Source of the DNA: Sulfurospirillum sp.
GTDB taxonomy: Bacteria > Campylobacterota > Campylobacteria > Campylobacterales > Sulfurospirillaceae
Length of the DNA stretch: 64,000 nt
Assembly (NCBI GenBank): GCA_014859685.1
Contig: JACUTU010000001.1
Coordinates: forward strand, 211,416 to 275,415
Direction: 5' to 3'
Position 1 is the stretch's first letter, and the number at the start of each line of letters is the position of its first letter. Of this stretch, positions 53,499 through 61,965 are shown in pieces. Under the pieces are notes generated by a model. The model had not been told where the DNA came from. It did not search any database and saw only the letters and a program-made list of their open reading frames with translations. Both the position numbers and the translations under genes were made by a program.

Positions 53499-56051
53499 AT
53501 GAGTTTAAATAGAAGAGATTTTATAAAAACAACAGCAGCAACAGCTGCAGTAGCTTCAAGTATGTCTTTTTTTTCTACAGAAGCAGAAGCAAAAATAGGT
53601 GAGCTAGCATACGAAGGTGAAGTTGGTAAGTGGATAAGCTCTACTTGTCAGGGTTGTACAAGCTGGTGTCCTATTCAAGGACTTGTTGTTGATGGAAAAG
53701 TGATAAAAGTAAGAGGCAATCCAAACTCTCCAGCACAAAGAATTTGTCCACGACCACATCTTGCATTGCAACAAGTATATGATCCAGATCGTGTAAAAAC
53801 TCCGCTCAAGCGAATTAATCCTGAAAAAGGAAGAGGCATTGATCCTCAATTTGTTCCTATTACTTGGGATGAAGCTATCAATACAATAGCTGAGAAAATT
53901 ATGAATCTTATAGACACGGGCGAAACACACAAATTTTTATTGATGCGTGGTCGTTATACCTACATGAGAGAGATTATTTATGGAACTTTTCCAAAACTTA
54001 TCGGTAGCCCGAACAGTATCTCTCACTCAGCTCTTTGTGCAGAAGCAGAAAACTTTGGTCGTTACTATACTGAGGGTCTTTGGGGTTATTCGGATGTAGA
54101 CTTTGATAATACAAAATACCTTCTCGCTTGGGGTTGGGATGGAATTGCATCAAATCGCCAAACTCCATGGTTTATAAAACAAATGGGCGGTCTTATGGAT
54201 AGAGCTCGTATTACATGTATCGATCCTAGATTTTCAGCTACAGCAGCTAAAGCAGATAAATGGTTGCCTGTAATTCCTGGCATGGATGGTGCTCTTGCAG
54301 TTGCTTTTGCACATATTATCTTGGCTGAGGGCAGATGGAATAAAACATTTGTTGGCAATTTTGAAGATGGCAAAAATTATTTTGTTGCTGGAAGTGAAGT
54401 TCCGGCTGAAGTGATGGTTGAAGACAAGCTAGTTCCTGTAGTGTTCAATGAAATTCATACAAATGGTGTTGTAGCATGGTGGAATTTAGAGCTTAAAGAT
54501 AGAACTCCAGAATGGGCAGAAAAACTTTGTGGCATTAGTGCTGAAGATATCAAAACGGTTGCAAGAGATTTTGCAGCGGCCGGAAGTAGAGCTATATCTT
54601 GGGTTAGTCCAGGGGCTGCTATGCAAATCCGTGGAGGTTTTTCATCTATGGCAGGTCATGCGCTTAATGGTCTTGTCGGTTCAGTTGATGCTGAGGGCGG
54701 TATCTTGGAGTATTCTTCGGTGCCACATGCACATACTCCTGATGTCAAACCTTACATTGATTCACGATTTAAAAATAGCTTGAAGCAACATAAAATTGAT
54801 CAAAGAGGAACAAAAGATCTTCCAGCACTCAAAGAAAAAAGTGGTGGTGGCGTTGTGACAAGTCGTGTTGCTAAAGGTGTTCTTGAAGAAAATCCTTATG
54901 ATATCAAAGTAGCTCTTTCTTATTGGAATAACTTTGTATTCTCATCTATGGGTACAAAAGATTGGGAAAAAGCAATGGCAAAGATTCCATTTTACGCACA
55001 TATAACCACAAACTTGACCGAGATGAGTATGTTCGCAGATATCGTACTTCCAGCTAAGATGCATATGTTTGAACGGTATGGATATCTTTATACAAAACAA
55101 AATTTACAAAGTTATATGTCTATTCATCAACCTATGATCAAACCATACGCAGATGCAAAAACAGATGAGACAGAAGTGCCATTTATGATAGCACAAGCTT
55201 TGGCAAAAAAGGGCTTTGATTTGCCTTTGAAATACTACCAAGAAAATTTCAAAGATCCTGAAACTGGCAAAACACCACAAACTCCAGAAGAGTTTGATCT
55301 TTACGCTGTGAAGTTTTATACGAAACCTGTTTGGGATGGAAGTAGCAATCAAAAAGGTGATACTATCAATAGCTGGAATGAATTACTAGAAAAAGGTGTT
55401 TGGAAAACAAAAAAATTTGTACCAGGCCACAAAATAGACAAGTTTAAAACTGCAACTAAAAAGTTTGAATTTTTTAGTGAAACACTCAAAAAAGCTATGA
55501 GTGGACATGCTGAAAAACACAGTATGAGTCTTGATGAGGCATTTGAAGCAGCCAACTATACATGTAGGGGTGAAGTGAGTTTTGTACCACATTATGAGCC
55601 ACCAGTAAGACATGGCGATGAGGGAACTTATCCGTTTATCGTATTTGATCACAGATCACGACTCAATCGTGAGGGAAGAAGCCAAAATACACCATGGTAT
55701 TATGATATGCTCGATGTTGATCCAGGCGGTGAATGTAATAAAGATGTTATGAAAATTAACCCACTTGACGGTAAAAAATATGGCTTAAACAATGGCGATA
55801 AAATCCGCATAACAACTATGTTTGGTTCTGTTGAGAGTGAAGTAAAACTTTGGGAAGGTGTACGACCAGGAACTTGCGTGAAATGTTATGGTCAAGGTCA
55901 CTGGGCATATGGACGCGTTGGTAGTGAAAATTTTGGATCAAAACCAAGAGGCTATAATAACAATGAGATCTACTGTTATGACTGGGAACGCCTTAGTGGT
56001 TCTAGTCCTCGACACGGTGGTCACACTCGCGCAAAAATCGAAAAGATATAG
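53499..56051 (+). CDS. arrA: Respiratory arsenate reductase catalytic subunit
   Basis: An 850-residue Tat-exported molybdopterin oxidoreductase. The signal has NRRDFIK (4-10) and a cut near AEA-KIG; C50, C53, C57 and C83 bind a [4Fe-4S] cluster and C180 (SHSALC) is the likely Mo ligand. RGRY at 150-153 is the motif said to separate ArrA from ArxA. GRYYTEGLWGY (187-197) and NLELKDRTPEW are, from memory, the blocks used for arrA-specific primers. The length fits ArrA (about 850) better than PsrA or PhsA (about 760). It reduces arsenate to arsenite in the periplasm. I start at ATG 53499, with AAGGAG upstream. Confidence 0.87.
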   Translation: MSLNRRDFIKTTAATAAVASSMSFFSTEAEAKIGELAYEGEVGKWISSTCQGCTSWCPIQGLVVDGKVIKVRGNPNSPAQRICPRPHLALQQVYDPDRVKTPLKRINPEKGRGIDPQFVPITWDEAINTIAEKIMNLIDTGETHKFLLMRGRYTYMREIIYGTFPKLIGSPNSISHSALCAEAENFGRYYTEGLWGYSDVDFDNTKYLLAWGWDGIASNRQTPWFIKQMGGLMDRARITCIDPRFSATAAKADKWLPVIPGMDGALAVAFAHIILAEGRWNKTFVGNFEDGKNYFVAGSEVPAEVMVEDKLVPVVFNEIHTNGVVAWWNLELKDRTPEWAEKLCGISAEDIKTVARDFAAAGSRAISWVSPGAAMQIRGGFSSMAGHALNGLVGSVDAEGGILEYSSVPHAHTPDVKPYIDSRFKNSLKQHKIDQRGTKDLPALKEKSGGGVVTSRVAKGVLEENPYDIKVALSYWNNFVFSSMGTKDWEKAMAKIPFYAHITTNLTEMSMFADIVLPAKMHMFERYGYLYTKQNLQSYMSIHQPMIKPYADAKTDETEVPFMIAQALAKKGFDLPLKYYQENFKDPETGKTPQTPEEFDLYAVKFYTKPVWDGSSNQKGDTINSWNELLEKGVWKTKKFVPGHKIDKFKTATKKFEFFSETLKKAMSGHAEKHSMSLDEAFEAANYTCRGEVSFVPHYEPPVRHGDEGTYPFIVFDHRSRLNREGRSQNTPWYYDMLDVDPGGECNKDVMKINPLDGKKYGLNNGDKIRITTMFGSVESEVKLWEGVRPGTCVKCYGQGHWAYGRVGSENFGSKPRGYNNNEIYCYDWERLSGSSPRHGGHTRAKIEKI

Positions 56052-56065
56052 AGAAAGGATAGATT

Positions 56066-56764
56066 ATGGCAAAAAAATATGGAATGATAATTGACCTACA
56101 TAAGTGTGTCGGCTGTGGTGCGTGTGATCTTGCTTGCAAGAGTGAAAACAATACACCTATTGGAATAAACTGGGCAAGTCATACAACTGAAACTCATGGC
56201 GTGTTTCCAAAAGTTAGTTATGAGCACATCCCAACGCTTTGCAACCATTGTGAAGATGCACCTTGTGTAAGAGTATGTCCAACACTTGCGATGCATTATA
56301 ATGATGATGGGCTTGTGGTGCATGATCCTAGTATCTGTATCGGATGTAAGAGTTGTATGCTGGCTGATCCTTATGGAGTTATCCATTTTAACATTGTAGA
56401 TGCGTTTATGGTAGATATCCATGATGATAGTAGTATCGTCAAGGGCGGAACATTTTCTAAAAAAGAATTGAGTGATAAATCAAATGCTCCTTTCCCTAAC
56501 TTTAATGCAGCTCGTGGGGCTGAGGGTTATGAAGCTATAAGAGGTAAAGGTACTGTTGAAAAATGTACCTTCTGTGATCATCGAGTAAAAGAGGGCTTGG
56601 CTCCAGCTTGTGTAGTTGCATGTCCTGCTGATGCAAGAATTTTTGGTGATCTTAATGACGAGAATAGTGAAATCTCAAAAACATTGCTATTATATAAATC
56701 AAAAACATTGCTTCCTGAGCGAGGCACCAAGCCAAAAGTGTTTTATGTAAGAAATTACAACTAA
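56066..56764 (+). CDS. arrB: Respiratory arsenate reductase iron-sulfur subunit
   Basis: A 232-residue ferredoxin-like electron carrier with four cysteine groups: C14, C17, C20, C24; C59, C62, C67, C71; C91, C94, C97; and the C-terminal CTFC...CVVACP group. In the third group the fourth ligand is D101 (CIGCKSCMLAD) instead of the usual cysteine, so this cluster may be [3Fe-4S] or Asp-ligated. It shuttles electrons from ArrC to ArrA. It starts 14 bases after the arrA stop and is followed by a strong terminator. Confidence 0.87.
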   Translation: MAKKYGMIIDLHKCVGCGACDLACKSENNTPIGINWASHTTETHGVFPKVSYEHIPTLCNHCEDAPCVRVCPTLAMHYNDDGLVVHDPSICIGCKSCMLADPYGVIHFNIVDAFMVDIHDDSSIVKGGTFSKKELSDKSNAPFPNFNAARGAEGYEAIRGKGTVEKCTFCDHRVKEGLAPACVVACPADARIFGDLNDENSEISKTLLLYKSKTLLPERGTKPKVFYVRNYN

Positions 56765-56798
56765 TATTTTACCCCTCTAACTAGAGGGGTAAAATATT
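56763..56798. terminator. Strong terminator after arrB
   Basis: A perfect 17-base-pair inverted repeat: AATATTTTACCCCTCTA (56763-56779) pairs with 56782-56798 across a two-base loop. The stem runs from the arrB stop codon and works in both directions. Confidence 0.8.
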
Positions 56799-56820
56799 TA
56801 ACCTTTTTTATAAAGAACAC

Positions 56821-56844
56821 CTGACCTTGCGCACTTTTACAAAA
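56821..56844. repeat. Solo copy of the TTACGCACT-type end repeat
   Basis: CTGACCTTGCGCACTTTTAC matches the ends of the 40915-41033 element with one change in the shared part. It lies alone in the 156-base gap between arrB and bpt, in which I see no gene. Confidence 0.55.
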
Positions 56845-56920
56845 AAGATAAAGTCTGATAAAGATGAAACGAAACAAGCATTTGTAAAATCGAAAGTTGC
56901 TAATTTTGAGAACTCTTTTT

Positions 56921-57661
56921 TTAAAGAGAGTTTTCCGCCCAAATAGATGTTTGATCTAAATGCGGGTCGCCTTGGAGTATTTCAAATGGTTTATAATTGG
57001 CTTTATAGTTCAAACTCTCGCAATCCTCTACAAAATACCCCAAATAGATATATGGTAGCTTATTTATTTGTGCGATGAGGATCTGCTGGTAGATCGAAAA
57101 TCTTCCAAGTGAAAGGTGTGCATAATCTGGATCATAAAAAAAATAGATAGAAGAGATTCCATCTTCGAAAAAATCTATAAGATCGACGCCCACAAGTTTG
57201 TTATCTACAAAATACAAAACCTCTTTGCCAAATTCCATAGCACCCGCAACATAAAGCTCATAGTAGCTATTTGCACTGAGATGATAGTGTTTCCACCCTT
57301 TTTTAGCTTCCATATGTTTGTGGTATTTTTCATATAGTGCAAGGTGACTTTTGGTAAGTGTTGGTTTTTGGATCAAAAATCTTGTGTTACTATTTTTTCG
57401 TATTGTCCTTTTGGCACTTTTTGAAAAACGGTATGCGTACGCTTGTATTCGCAGGCTTAAACATAGGTTGCAAGATGCACAATTTGGTCTTGAATAGTAC
57501 TCACCAAATCGTCTCCAACCCCTTTCAACTAGGCTTTGGCTTAGATTTGTTGGACAATCTTCAATGAACTTATACTCCATACGCATCTGCCGATCTTTAA
57601 GATAAGCACAAGTTGCAGGAAGGGTAGAAAATTCTATGATTCGAGACGGTTTTACAGACAT
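56921..57661 (-). CDS. bpt: Aspartate/glutamate leucyltransferase (arginyltransferase family)
   Basis: A 246-residue aminoacyl-tRNA-protein transferase. The N-terminal CxxC-rich NCASCNLCLSLRIQ and the central VGVDLIDFFEDGISSIYFFYDP block are typical of Bpt/Ate1. It adds leucine to N-terminal Asp or Glu and marks proteins for ClpS-ClpAP decay. The start is one base after the stop of the small upstream gene. I have not distinguished leucyl from arginyl specificity. Confidence 0.88.
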   Translation of the reverse strand: MSVKPSRIIEFSTLPATCAYLKDRQMRMEYKFIEDCPTNLSQSLVERGWRRFGEYYSRPNCASCNLCLSLRIQAYAYRFSKSAKRTIRKNSNTRFLIQKPTLTKSHLALYEKYHKHMEAKKGWKHYHLSANSYYELYVAGAMEFGKEVLYFVDNKLVGVDLIDFFEDGISSIYFFYDPDYAHLSLGRFSIYQQILIAQINKLPYIYLGYFVEDCESLNYKANYKPFEILQGDPHLDQTSIWAENSL

Positions 57662-57662
57662 A

Positions 57663-57833
57663 TTAGCTTAGTTTTTTAATCCCAGAAGATTGCATAAACG
57701 CCTCAAAATCTACTTTGAGTTTTGCTTCTTTTTTTTGTATATGCTGTGTTTGTTTGACTTCATTGGCTTTTTTTTCATTGAGTGCTAAATCTTTTTTTAA
57801 ATTTTTTAAATCATCAAAGAGTGCATTTTGCAT
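57663..57833 (-). CDS. Small highly charged protein upstream of bpt
   Basis: A 56-residue frame starting MQNALFDDLKNLKKDLALNE and ending SSGIKKLS. It is mostly helical and lysine-rich, with no membrane segment and no cysteine. GAGGTAA at a proper distance before the ATG, a TATAAT box farther upstream and immediate coupling to bpt support it as a gene. I do not recognise a family. Confidence 0.7.
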   Translation of the reverse strand: MQNALFDDLKNLKKDLALNEKKANEVKQTQHIQKKEAKLKVDFEAFMQSSGIKKLS

Positions 57834-57857
57834 AAAATTACCTCGCTTTTTTTCACC

Positions 57858-57863
57858 ATTATA
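57858..57863 (-). promoter_or_regulatory. -10 box for the small gene and bpt
   Basis: Minus-strand TATAAT, 25 bases upstream of the small gene start. Confidence 0.45.
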
Positions 57864-57888
57864 CCCAAGTAAAATTATTTTTATTTGA

Positions 57889-57894
57889 TATAAT
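57889..57894 (+). promoter_or_regulatory. -10 box for trmA
   Basis: TATAAT 23 bases before the trmA ATG, with an AGGAAAG ribosome-binding site following. Confidence 0.5.
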
Positions 57895-57917
57895 GGCTAA
57901 AAAAATTTAGGAAAGCG

Positions 57918-59018
57918 ATGAATTGTATTTATTTTGGAATATGTGGGAGTTGTACGCTTTATGATAAAAGTTATGAGGAACAATTAGCATATAAAAAAGA
58001 GTCAATAAAAGAGCTTTTTAAAGCTTTGCATGTAAACGATTTTCCAATTTTTCCCTCACCATCAACACATTATAGAAGTAGGGCAGAATTTCGCATCTGG
58101 CATGATGGCAGAAAAATTAGTTATGCGATGAGTGTTATGGATAAAAAAAGTGTTGTTTGTATAGAAAACTGCCCAAAAGTTGTCAAATCGATATACAACC
58201 TGATGCCAAAACTTAAAACAGCATTGGAGAATAATGAGATTTTAAGTCATAAACTTTTTGCCGTTGAATTTTTAAATGGCACCTCGGGCATTCTTGTATC
58301 CTTACTTTATCATAAACAACTTGATGATAATTGGCAAGTAGAAGCGAGTAAATTGTGCCAGACTTTGAGCATAAATATCATAGGTCGTGCCAAAAAACAA
58401 AAGAGGGTTATCGGTAGTGATAGCCTTACGCAAAGCTTACATGTAGAAGATAAAGAGTTTGTTTATACCATCACAGAGGGTGGATTTTCTCAACCAAATA
58501 ATAATGTCAATACACAAATGATTCAGTGGGTTTGTTCACATGTAGGGCATGGTAAAGATTTGTTAGAGCTTTATTGTGGGCATGGTAATTTTACGCTTCC
58601 AATGGCTGGAAAATTTAGCAAAGTCCTAGCTACAGAGATCGCCAAATCTTCCATCACTTCTGCACAAAAAAGTGCAAAGCAAGTTGGTATAAACAATATA
58701 AATTTTTTGCGAATGAGCGTTGAAGATCTCACAAGTGCGCTCAATGGTGAGCGAGAATTTAATCGCTTGAGAGAAATTGATCTTGATAGTTTTCATTTCT
58801 CACATGTACTCGTGGATCCGCCAAGAGCTGGTATTGATGAAAAAAGTCTTACATTTTTAAAACGATTCGATAAGATCATTTATATCTCTTGCAATCCCCA
58901 AACACTTAAGCGAGATATCGAGTTTTTAAACTACAAGATAGAAGATTTTGCTCTGTTTGATCAGTTTCCTCATACCTTACATGTAGAAGCCGGTGCGATA
59001 CTTGCAAAGAAGTTTTAA
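57918..59018 (+). CDS. trmA: tRNA (uracil-5-)-methyltransferase
   Basis: A 366-residue SAM-dependent enzyme that makes m5U54 in tRNA. LELYCGHGNFTLPM is the TrmA form of the SAM site, and VDPPRAGID with ISCNPQTLKRD (catalytic cysteine) complete the active site. There is no N-terminal TRAM domain, which also separates it from RlmC/D. Three palindrome variants (near 58437, 58538 and 58977) encode Leu-His-Val or Ser-His-Val. Confidence 0.93.
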   Translation: MNCIYFGICGSCTLYDKSYEEQLAYKKESIKELFKALHVNDFPIFPSPSTHYRSRAEFRIWHDGRKISYAMSVMDKKSVVCIENCPKVVKSIYNLMPKLKTALENNEILSHKLFAVEFLNGTSGILVSLLYHKQLDDNWQVEASKLCQTLSINIIGRAKKQKRVIGSDSLTQSLHVEDKEFVYTITEGGFSQPNNNVNTQMIQWVCSHVGHGKDLLELYCGHGNFTLPMAGKFSKVLATEIAKSSITSAQKSAKQVGINNINFLRMSVEDLTSALNGEREFNRLREIDLDSFHFSHVLVDPPRAGIDEKSLTFLKRFDKIIYISCNPQTLKRDIEFLNYKIEDFALFDQFPHTLHVEAGAILAKKF

Positions 59019-59030
59019 ACTCTGCTGTGC

Positions 59031-59036
59031 TATAAT
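59031..59036 (+). promoter_or_regulatory. Extended -10 promoter for the CoA-binding gene and ilvA
   Basis: TGC-TATAAT, 24 bases before the ATG at 59060, with AAAGGAG as ribosome-binding site. Confidence 0.5.
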
Positions 59037-59059
59037 CGTCGCTTTCAAAGGAGTGAGTC

Positions 59060-59494
59060 ATGCAATGCCCTATGCCTACAATCAACACAAATGATGATAA
59101 AAAACTTAAAGAGATATTTGAAAATACACAAAATATTGCCATCGTTGGACTTTCGCCAGATCCAACAAAAGCAAGCCATATCGTAGCGAAGTATCTACAA
59201 GAAAAGGGATTTGTTATCTTTCCTGTTTATCCAAAAGAAGAGTTTATTCTTGGGCAAAAAGTGTATCGATCTTTGAGTGAGATACCAAAACGCATCGATA
59301 TGGTTGATATGTTTCGAAAACCAGCTTTTGGTGATGAGCTTGTATTGGAAGCACAAAAAAGAGGCGACATTAAGTATTTTTGGTTACAACTTGGCATTGT
59401 AAATAACGAAGCGTGCCATAAAGCAGAAGAATTTGGAATGGTTGCAGTGCAAAATAAATGTACAAAAATAGAATATCAAAGGTTATTTAGATGA
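59060..59494 (+). CDS. CoA-binding domain protein (YccU-like)
   Basis: A 144-residue Rossmann protein with NIAIVGLSPDPTKASHIVAKYL and FPVYPKEEFILGQKVYRSL, the CoA-binding domain also found in succinyl-CoA synthetase alpha. YccU-type proteins have no settled function. Its stop overlaps the ilvA start by four bases. Confidence 0.88.
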   Translation: MQCPMPTINTNDDKKLKEIFENTQNIAIVGLSPDPTKASHIVAKYLQEKGFVIFPVYPKEEFILGQKVYRSLSEIPKRIDMVDMFRKPAFGDELVLEAQKRGDIKYFWLQLGIVNNEACHKAEEFGMVAVQNKCTKIEYQRLFR

Positions 59495-60702
59495 TACAAC
59501 TCAGTGAAATAGTGCAAGCAAAAAGAAGAATTTCAAAGGTAGTAACGCAAACGCCTTTTGCCATAGCGCCAAGTTTAAGCCAAGAAGTAGGTGCAAATAT
59601 TTATCTTAAAAAAGAAAATCTTCAAATCACAGGTGCTTATAAAATCCGAGGCGCTTACAACAAGATAGCCTCACTAGATGATGCGGCAAGACAGCAAGGT
59701 GTCATCGCAGCAAGTGCGGGAAATCATGCACAAGGCGTTGCATATAGTGCCAAAGAATTTGGCATAAAAGCAGTTATCATTATGCCAGAAGCAACGCCAC
59801 TGCTTAAAGTTACAGGTACTAAAGCTTTGGGTGCAGAAGTGATTTTGCATGGCAATAATTATGATGAAGCCTATGCGTACGCAACCACTTACGCAAAAGA
59901 ACACAGCCTTACTTTTATCCATCCTTTTGATGATGAAAAAGTGATAGCAGGGCAGGGAACGATCGCTCTTGAGATGCTCGATGAAATCAATGATCTTGAT
60001 ATCGTTATCGTGCCAATTGGTGGTGGTGGACTTATCAGTGGTGTTTCTAGTGCTATAAAACAACTCGATCCAAAGATCAAAGTTATCGGAGTAACTGCAA
60101 AAGGTGCTCCTGCGATGTATAACTCTTTTCAAAAAAAAGAAGTTGTAAATTCCAAAAGTGTCCGCACCATAGCTGATGGTATAGCCGTTCGTGATGCAAA
60201 TCCAAACAATCTTGCTCATATACTTGAATGCGTTGATGAGATAGTGCAAGTTGATGATGAAGAGATAGCTGCTGCTATTTTATTTTTGCTTGAGAGACAA
60301 AAAATTCTCGTAGAAGGTGCTGGTGCTGCTGGTGTTGCTGCACTCATGCATGAAAAGTTTGCTTTTAAGAAAAACAGTAAGATTGGCATCATACTTTGCG
60401 GTGGCAATATCGATGTGCAAATGCTTTCAATCATTATTGAAAAAGGTTTAATCAAATCACACCGCAAGATGAAGTTACTCATCACACTTATAGATAAACC
60501 AGGTGCTTTGATGAAACTTACAGATATTTTAAGAATTGCTAATGCAAATATCATCCAAATAGATTATGATAGAACTTCTACAAAACTTGCCTATGGGGAT
60601 GCTAAAATTACAATAGTTTTAGAAACAAAAGGGATTAAGCACCAAGAAGAGATCAAAAAACTTTTACAAGAAAATGGCTACGAAATGCAGATAGAGGTTT
60701 AA
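59491..60702 (+). CDS. ilvA: Threonine ammonia-lyase
   Basis: A 403-residue PLP enzyme. K51 in ITGAYKIRGA binds PLP, SAGNHAQG binds the substrate carboxylate, and GGGGLISG binds the cofactor phosphate. A C-terminal ACT domain (about 325-403) gives regulation. It turns threonine into 2-oxobutyrate. The short single-ACT form may be catabolic (TdcB-like) or biosynthetic; no isoleucine genes are nearby to decide. Confidence 0.92.
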   Translation: MIQLSEIVQAKRRISKVVTQTPFAIAPSLSQEVGANIYLKKENLQITGAYKIRGAYNKIASLDDAARQQGVIAASAGNHAQGVAYSAKEFGIKAVIIMPEATPLLKVTGTKALGAEVILHGNNYDEAYAYATTYAKEHSLTFIHPFDDEKVIAGQGTIALEMLDEINDLDIVIVPIGGGGLISGVSSAIKQLDPKIKVIGVTAKGAPAMYNSFQKKEVVNSKSVRTIADGIAVRDANPNNLAHILECVDEIVQVDDEEIAAAILFLLERQKILVEGAGAAGVAALMHEKFAFKKNSKIGIILCGGNIDVQMLSIIIEKGLIKSHRKMKLLITLIDKPGALMKLTDILRIANANIIQIDYDRTSTKLAYGDAKITIVLETKGIKHQEEIKKLLQENGYEMQIEV

Positions 60703-60714
60703 TCCCTTTATCTG

Positions 60715-61161
60715 CTAGGCTTTTTGAAAATCATCAAACAAAAGATCTTTGAGTTCATCTGCTAGTTTTTCACCATCTTGGCATCTTTCTCGTACAAATG
60801 TATCAAGGTCGGCAAGAATTGCAAAAAGTTCTGCTTCTATCTCTTTAGCGCTTTTATTTTTTGCTAAGAGCGTTTCGAAAAAGACAAGTTTTCTTAAGAA
60901 ATCAGCAAGTTCCTCAAGAGATTCTTTTTCATCAAGTGGTTCTAACAAAATGAAGCGAGGATTTTCACTTTCTTTTGCAGAGTCGATATCGTTCTTGATG
61001 GTTCGCACCATATTTTGTACTGCGACTGAAAAATTTGCATATTTTTGAAAATCACCCTTTTGAGTGTCTGCTGGAAGCCTATCGGTAAAGTGTTTGATCT
61101 GCTTCATAAGGATAAAAGCTATAAAAAGACCCACAAATATAACAAGAATAAATTGATCCAT
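60715..61161 (-). CDS. Membrane-anchored coiled-coil protein, unknown
   Basis: A 148-residue protein with one N-terminal membrane helix (about residues 3-20) and an acidic helical body (VRTIKNDIDSAKESEN, then SKEIEAELFAILADLD). I do not recognise a family. It converges on ilvA and has its own promoter upstream. Confidence 0.75.
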   Translation of the reverse strand: MDQFILVIFVGLFIAFILMKQIKHFTDRLPADTQKGDFQKYANFSVAVQNMVRTIKNDIDSAKESENPRFILLEPLDEKESLEELADFLRKLVFFETLLAKNKSAKEIEAELFAILADLDTFVRERCQDGEKLADELKDLLFDDFQKA

Positions 61162-61186
61162 AAAAGCACCTTTTTGTTTTTGAAAA

Positions 61187-61192
61187 ATTATA
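61187..61192 (-). promoter_or_regulatory. Extended -10 promoter for the coiled-coil protein
   Basis: Minus-strand TGC-TATAAT, 25 bases upstream of the start codon and abutting the terminator of the ABC operon. Confidence 0.5.
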
Positions 61193-61194
61193 GC

Positions 61195-61217
61195 AAAAGA
61201 GCCTTAAAGGCTCTTTT
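61195..61217. terminator. Terminator of the amino acid ABC operon
   Basis: AAAAGAGCC at 61195-61203 pairs with GGCTCTTTT at 61209-61217. On the minus strand it follows the stop of the ATPase gene and ends in a short T-run. Confidence 0.65.
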
Positions 61218-61957
61218 TAATGGGAGAGAATCTGTTCTAAGAAAAGTTTAAGTCGATCTGATTCTGGATTTGAGAAAAATTCTTGTGGAGTATTTTCTTC
61301 AACGATTTGTCCAGCATCCATAAAGATAATCCTATCAGCTACTTTTTTTGCAAAACCCATTTCATGTGTTACACAAATCATCGTTCTGCCCTCTTGTGCA
61401 AGTTCGATCATAACATCCAAAACTTCTGAAACCATCTCTGGATCAAGAGCTGAAGTTGGTTCATCAAAGAGCATAACATTGGGATTTTTGCAAAGACTTC
61501 TCGCGATAGCAACTCGTTGCTGTTGTCCGCCTGAGAGTTGATTTGGGTATTTATCGGCTTGATCTGCGATACCGACACGCTCTAAAAATTTCATAGCCGT
61601 AGCTACCGCTTCTTTTTTTGGTTTTTTCTTCACCCAAATAGGAGCAAGTGTAAGATTGTCAAGTATGCTTAGATGCGGAAAAAGATTGAAATGCTGAAAT
61701 ACCATCGCAACATCTTCACGGATAGCTTTGATCTTTTTGATATCATCACTCAACTGTACGCCATCAACCACGATAGAGCCTTCTTGAAACTTTTCAAGAT
61801 AGTTGATACATCGAATAAGCGTAGATTTTCCAGATCCAGAAGGGCCACATACAACTATAATTTCACCCTTTTTTACGCTGAGATTGATATCTTTGAGAAC
61901 ATGAAATTCACCATACCATTTATTTAAATTTTTGATTTCTACTATATTTTCACTCAT
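61217..61957 (-). CDS. Polar amino acid ABC transporter ATPase (GlnQ/AapP-like)
   Basis: A 246-residue importer ATPase with [13 protein letters not shown] (38-50), [15 protein letters not shown] and [16 protein letters not shown]. The sequence [18 protein letters not shown] is typical of the glutamine/general amino acid group. It is last of at least three genes; it starts nine bases after the second permease gene. Confidence 0.93.
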   Translation of the reverse strand: MSENIVEIKNLNKWYGEFHVLKDINLSVKKGEIIVVCGPSGSGKSTLIRCINYLEKFQEGSIVVDGVQLSDDIKKIKAIREDVAMVFQHFNLFPHLSILDNLTLAPIWVKKKPKKEAVATAMKFLERVGIADQADKYPNQLSGGQQQRVAIARSLCKNPNVMLFDEPTSALDPEMVSEVLDVMIELAQEGRTMICVTHEMGFAKKVADRIIFMDAGQIVEENTPQEFFSNPESDRLKLFLEQILSH

Positions 61958-61965
61958 CTGTTTTC

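Noticed and set aside
53499-56051. Polysulfide or thiosulfate reductase (PsrA/PhsA) as the identity of the molybdoenzyme
   Set aside because: Length of 850 residues, the RGRY motif and the GRYYTEG and NLELKDRT blocks point to ArrA; the PhnD-kinase-regulator neighbours also fit arsenic.
56845-56920. A small gene between arrB and bpt
   Set aside because: No frame with a start and ribosome-binding site of useful length; the gap holds only the terminator and the solo repeat.
1636-58990. The palindromes as transcription factor operators or a CRISPR array
   Set aside because: Most copies are inside coding sequence of unrelated genes, without regular spacing or shared promoter positions, so neither explanation fits.
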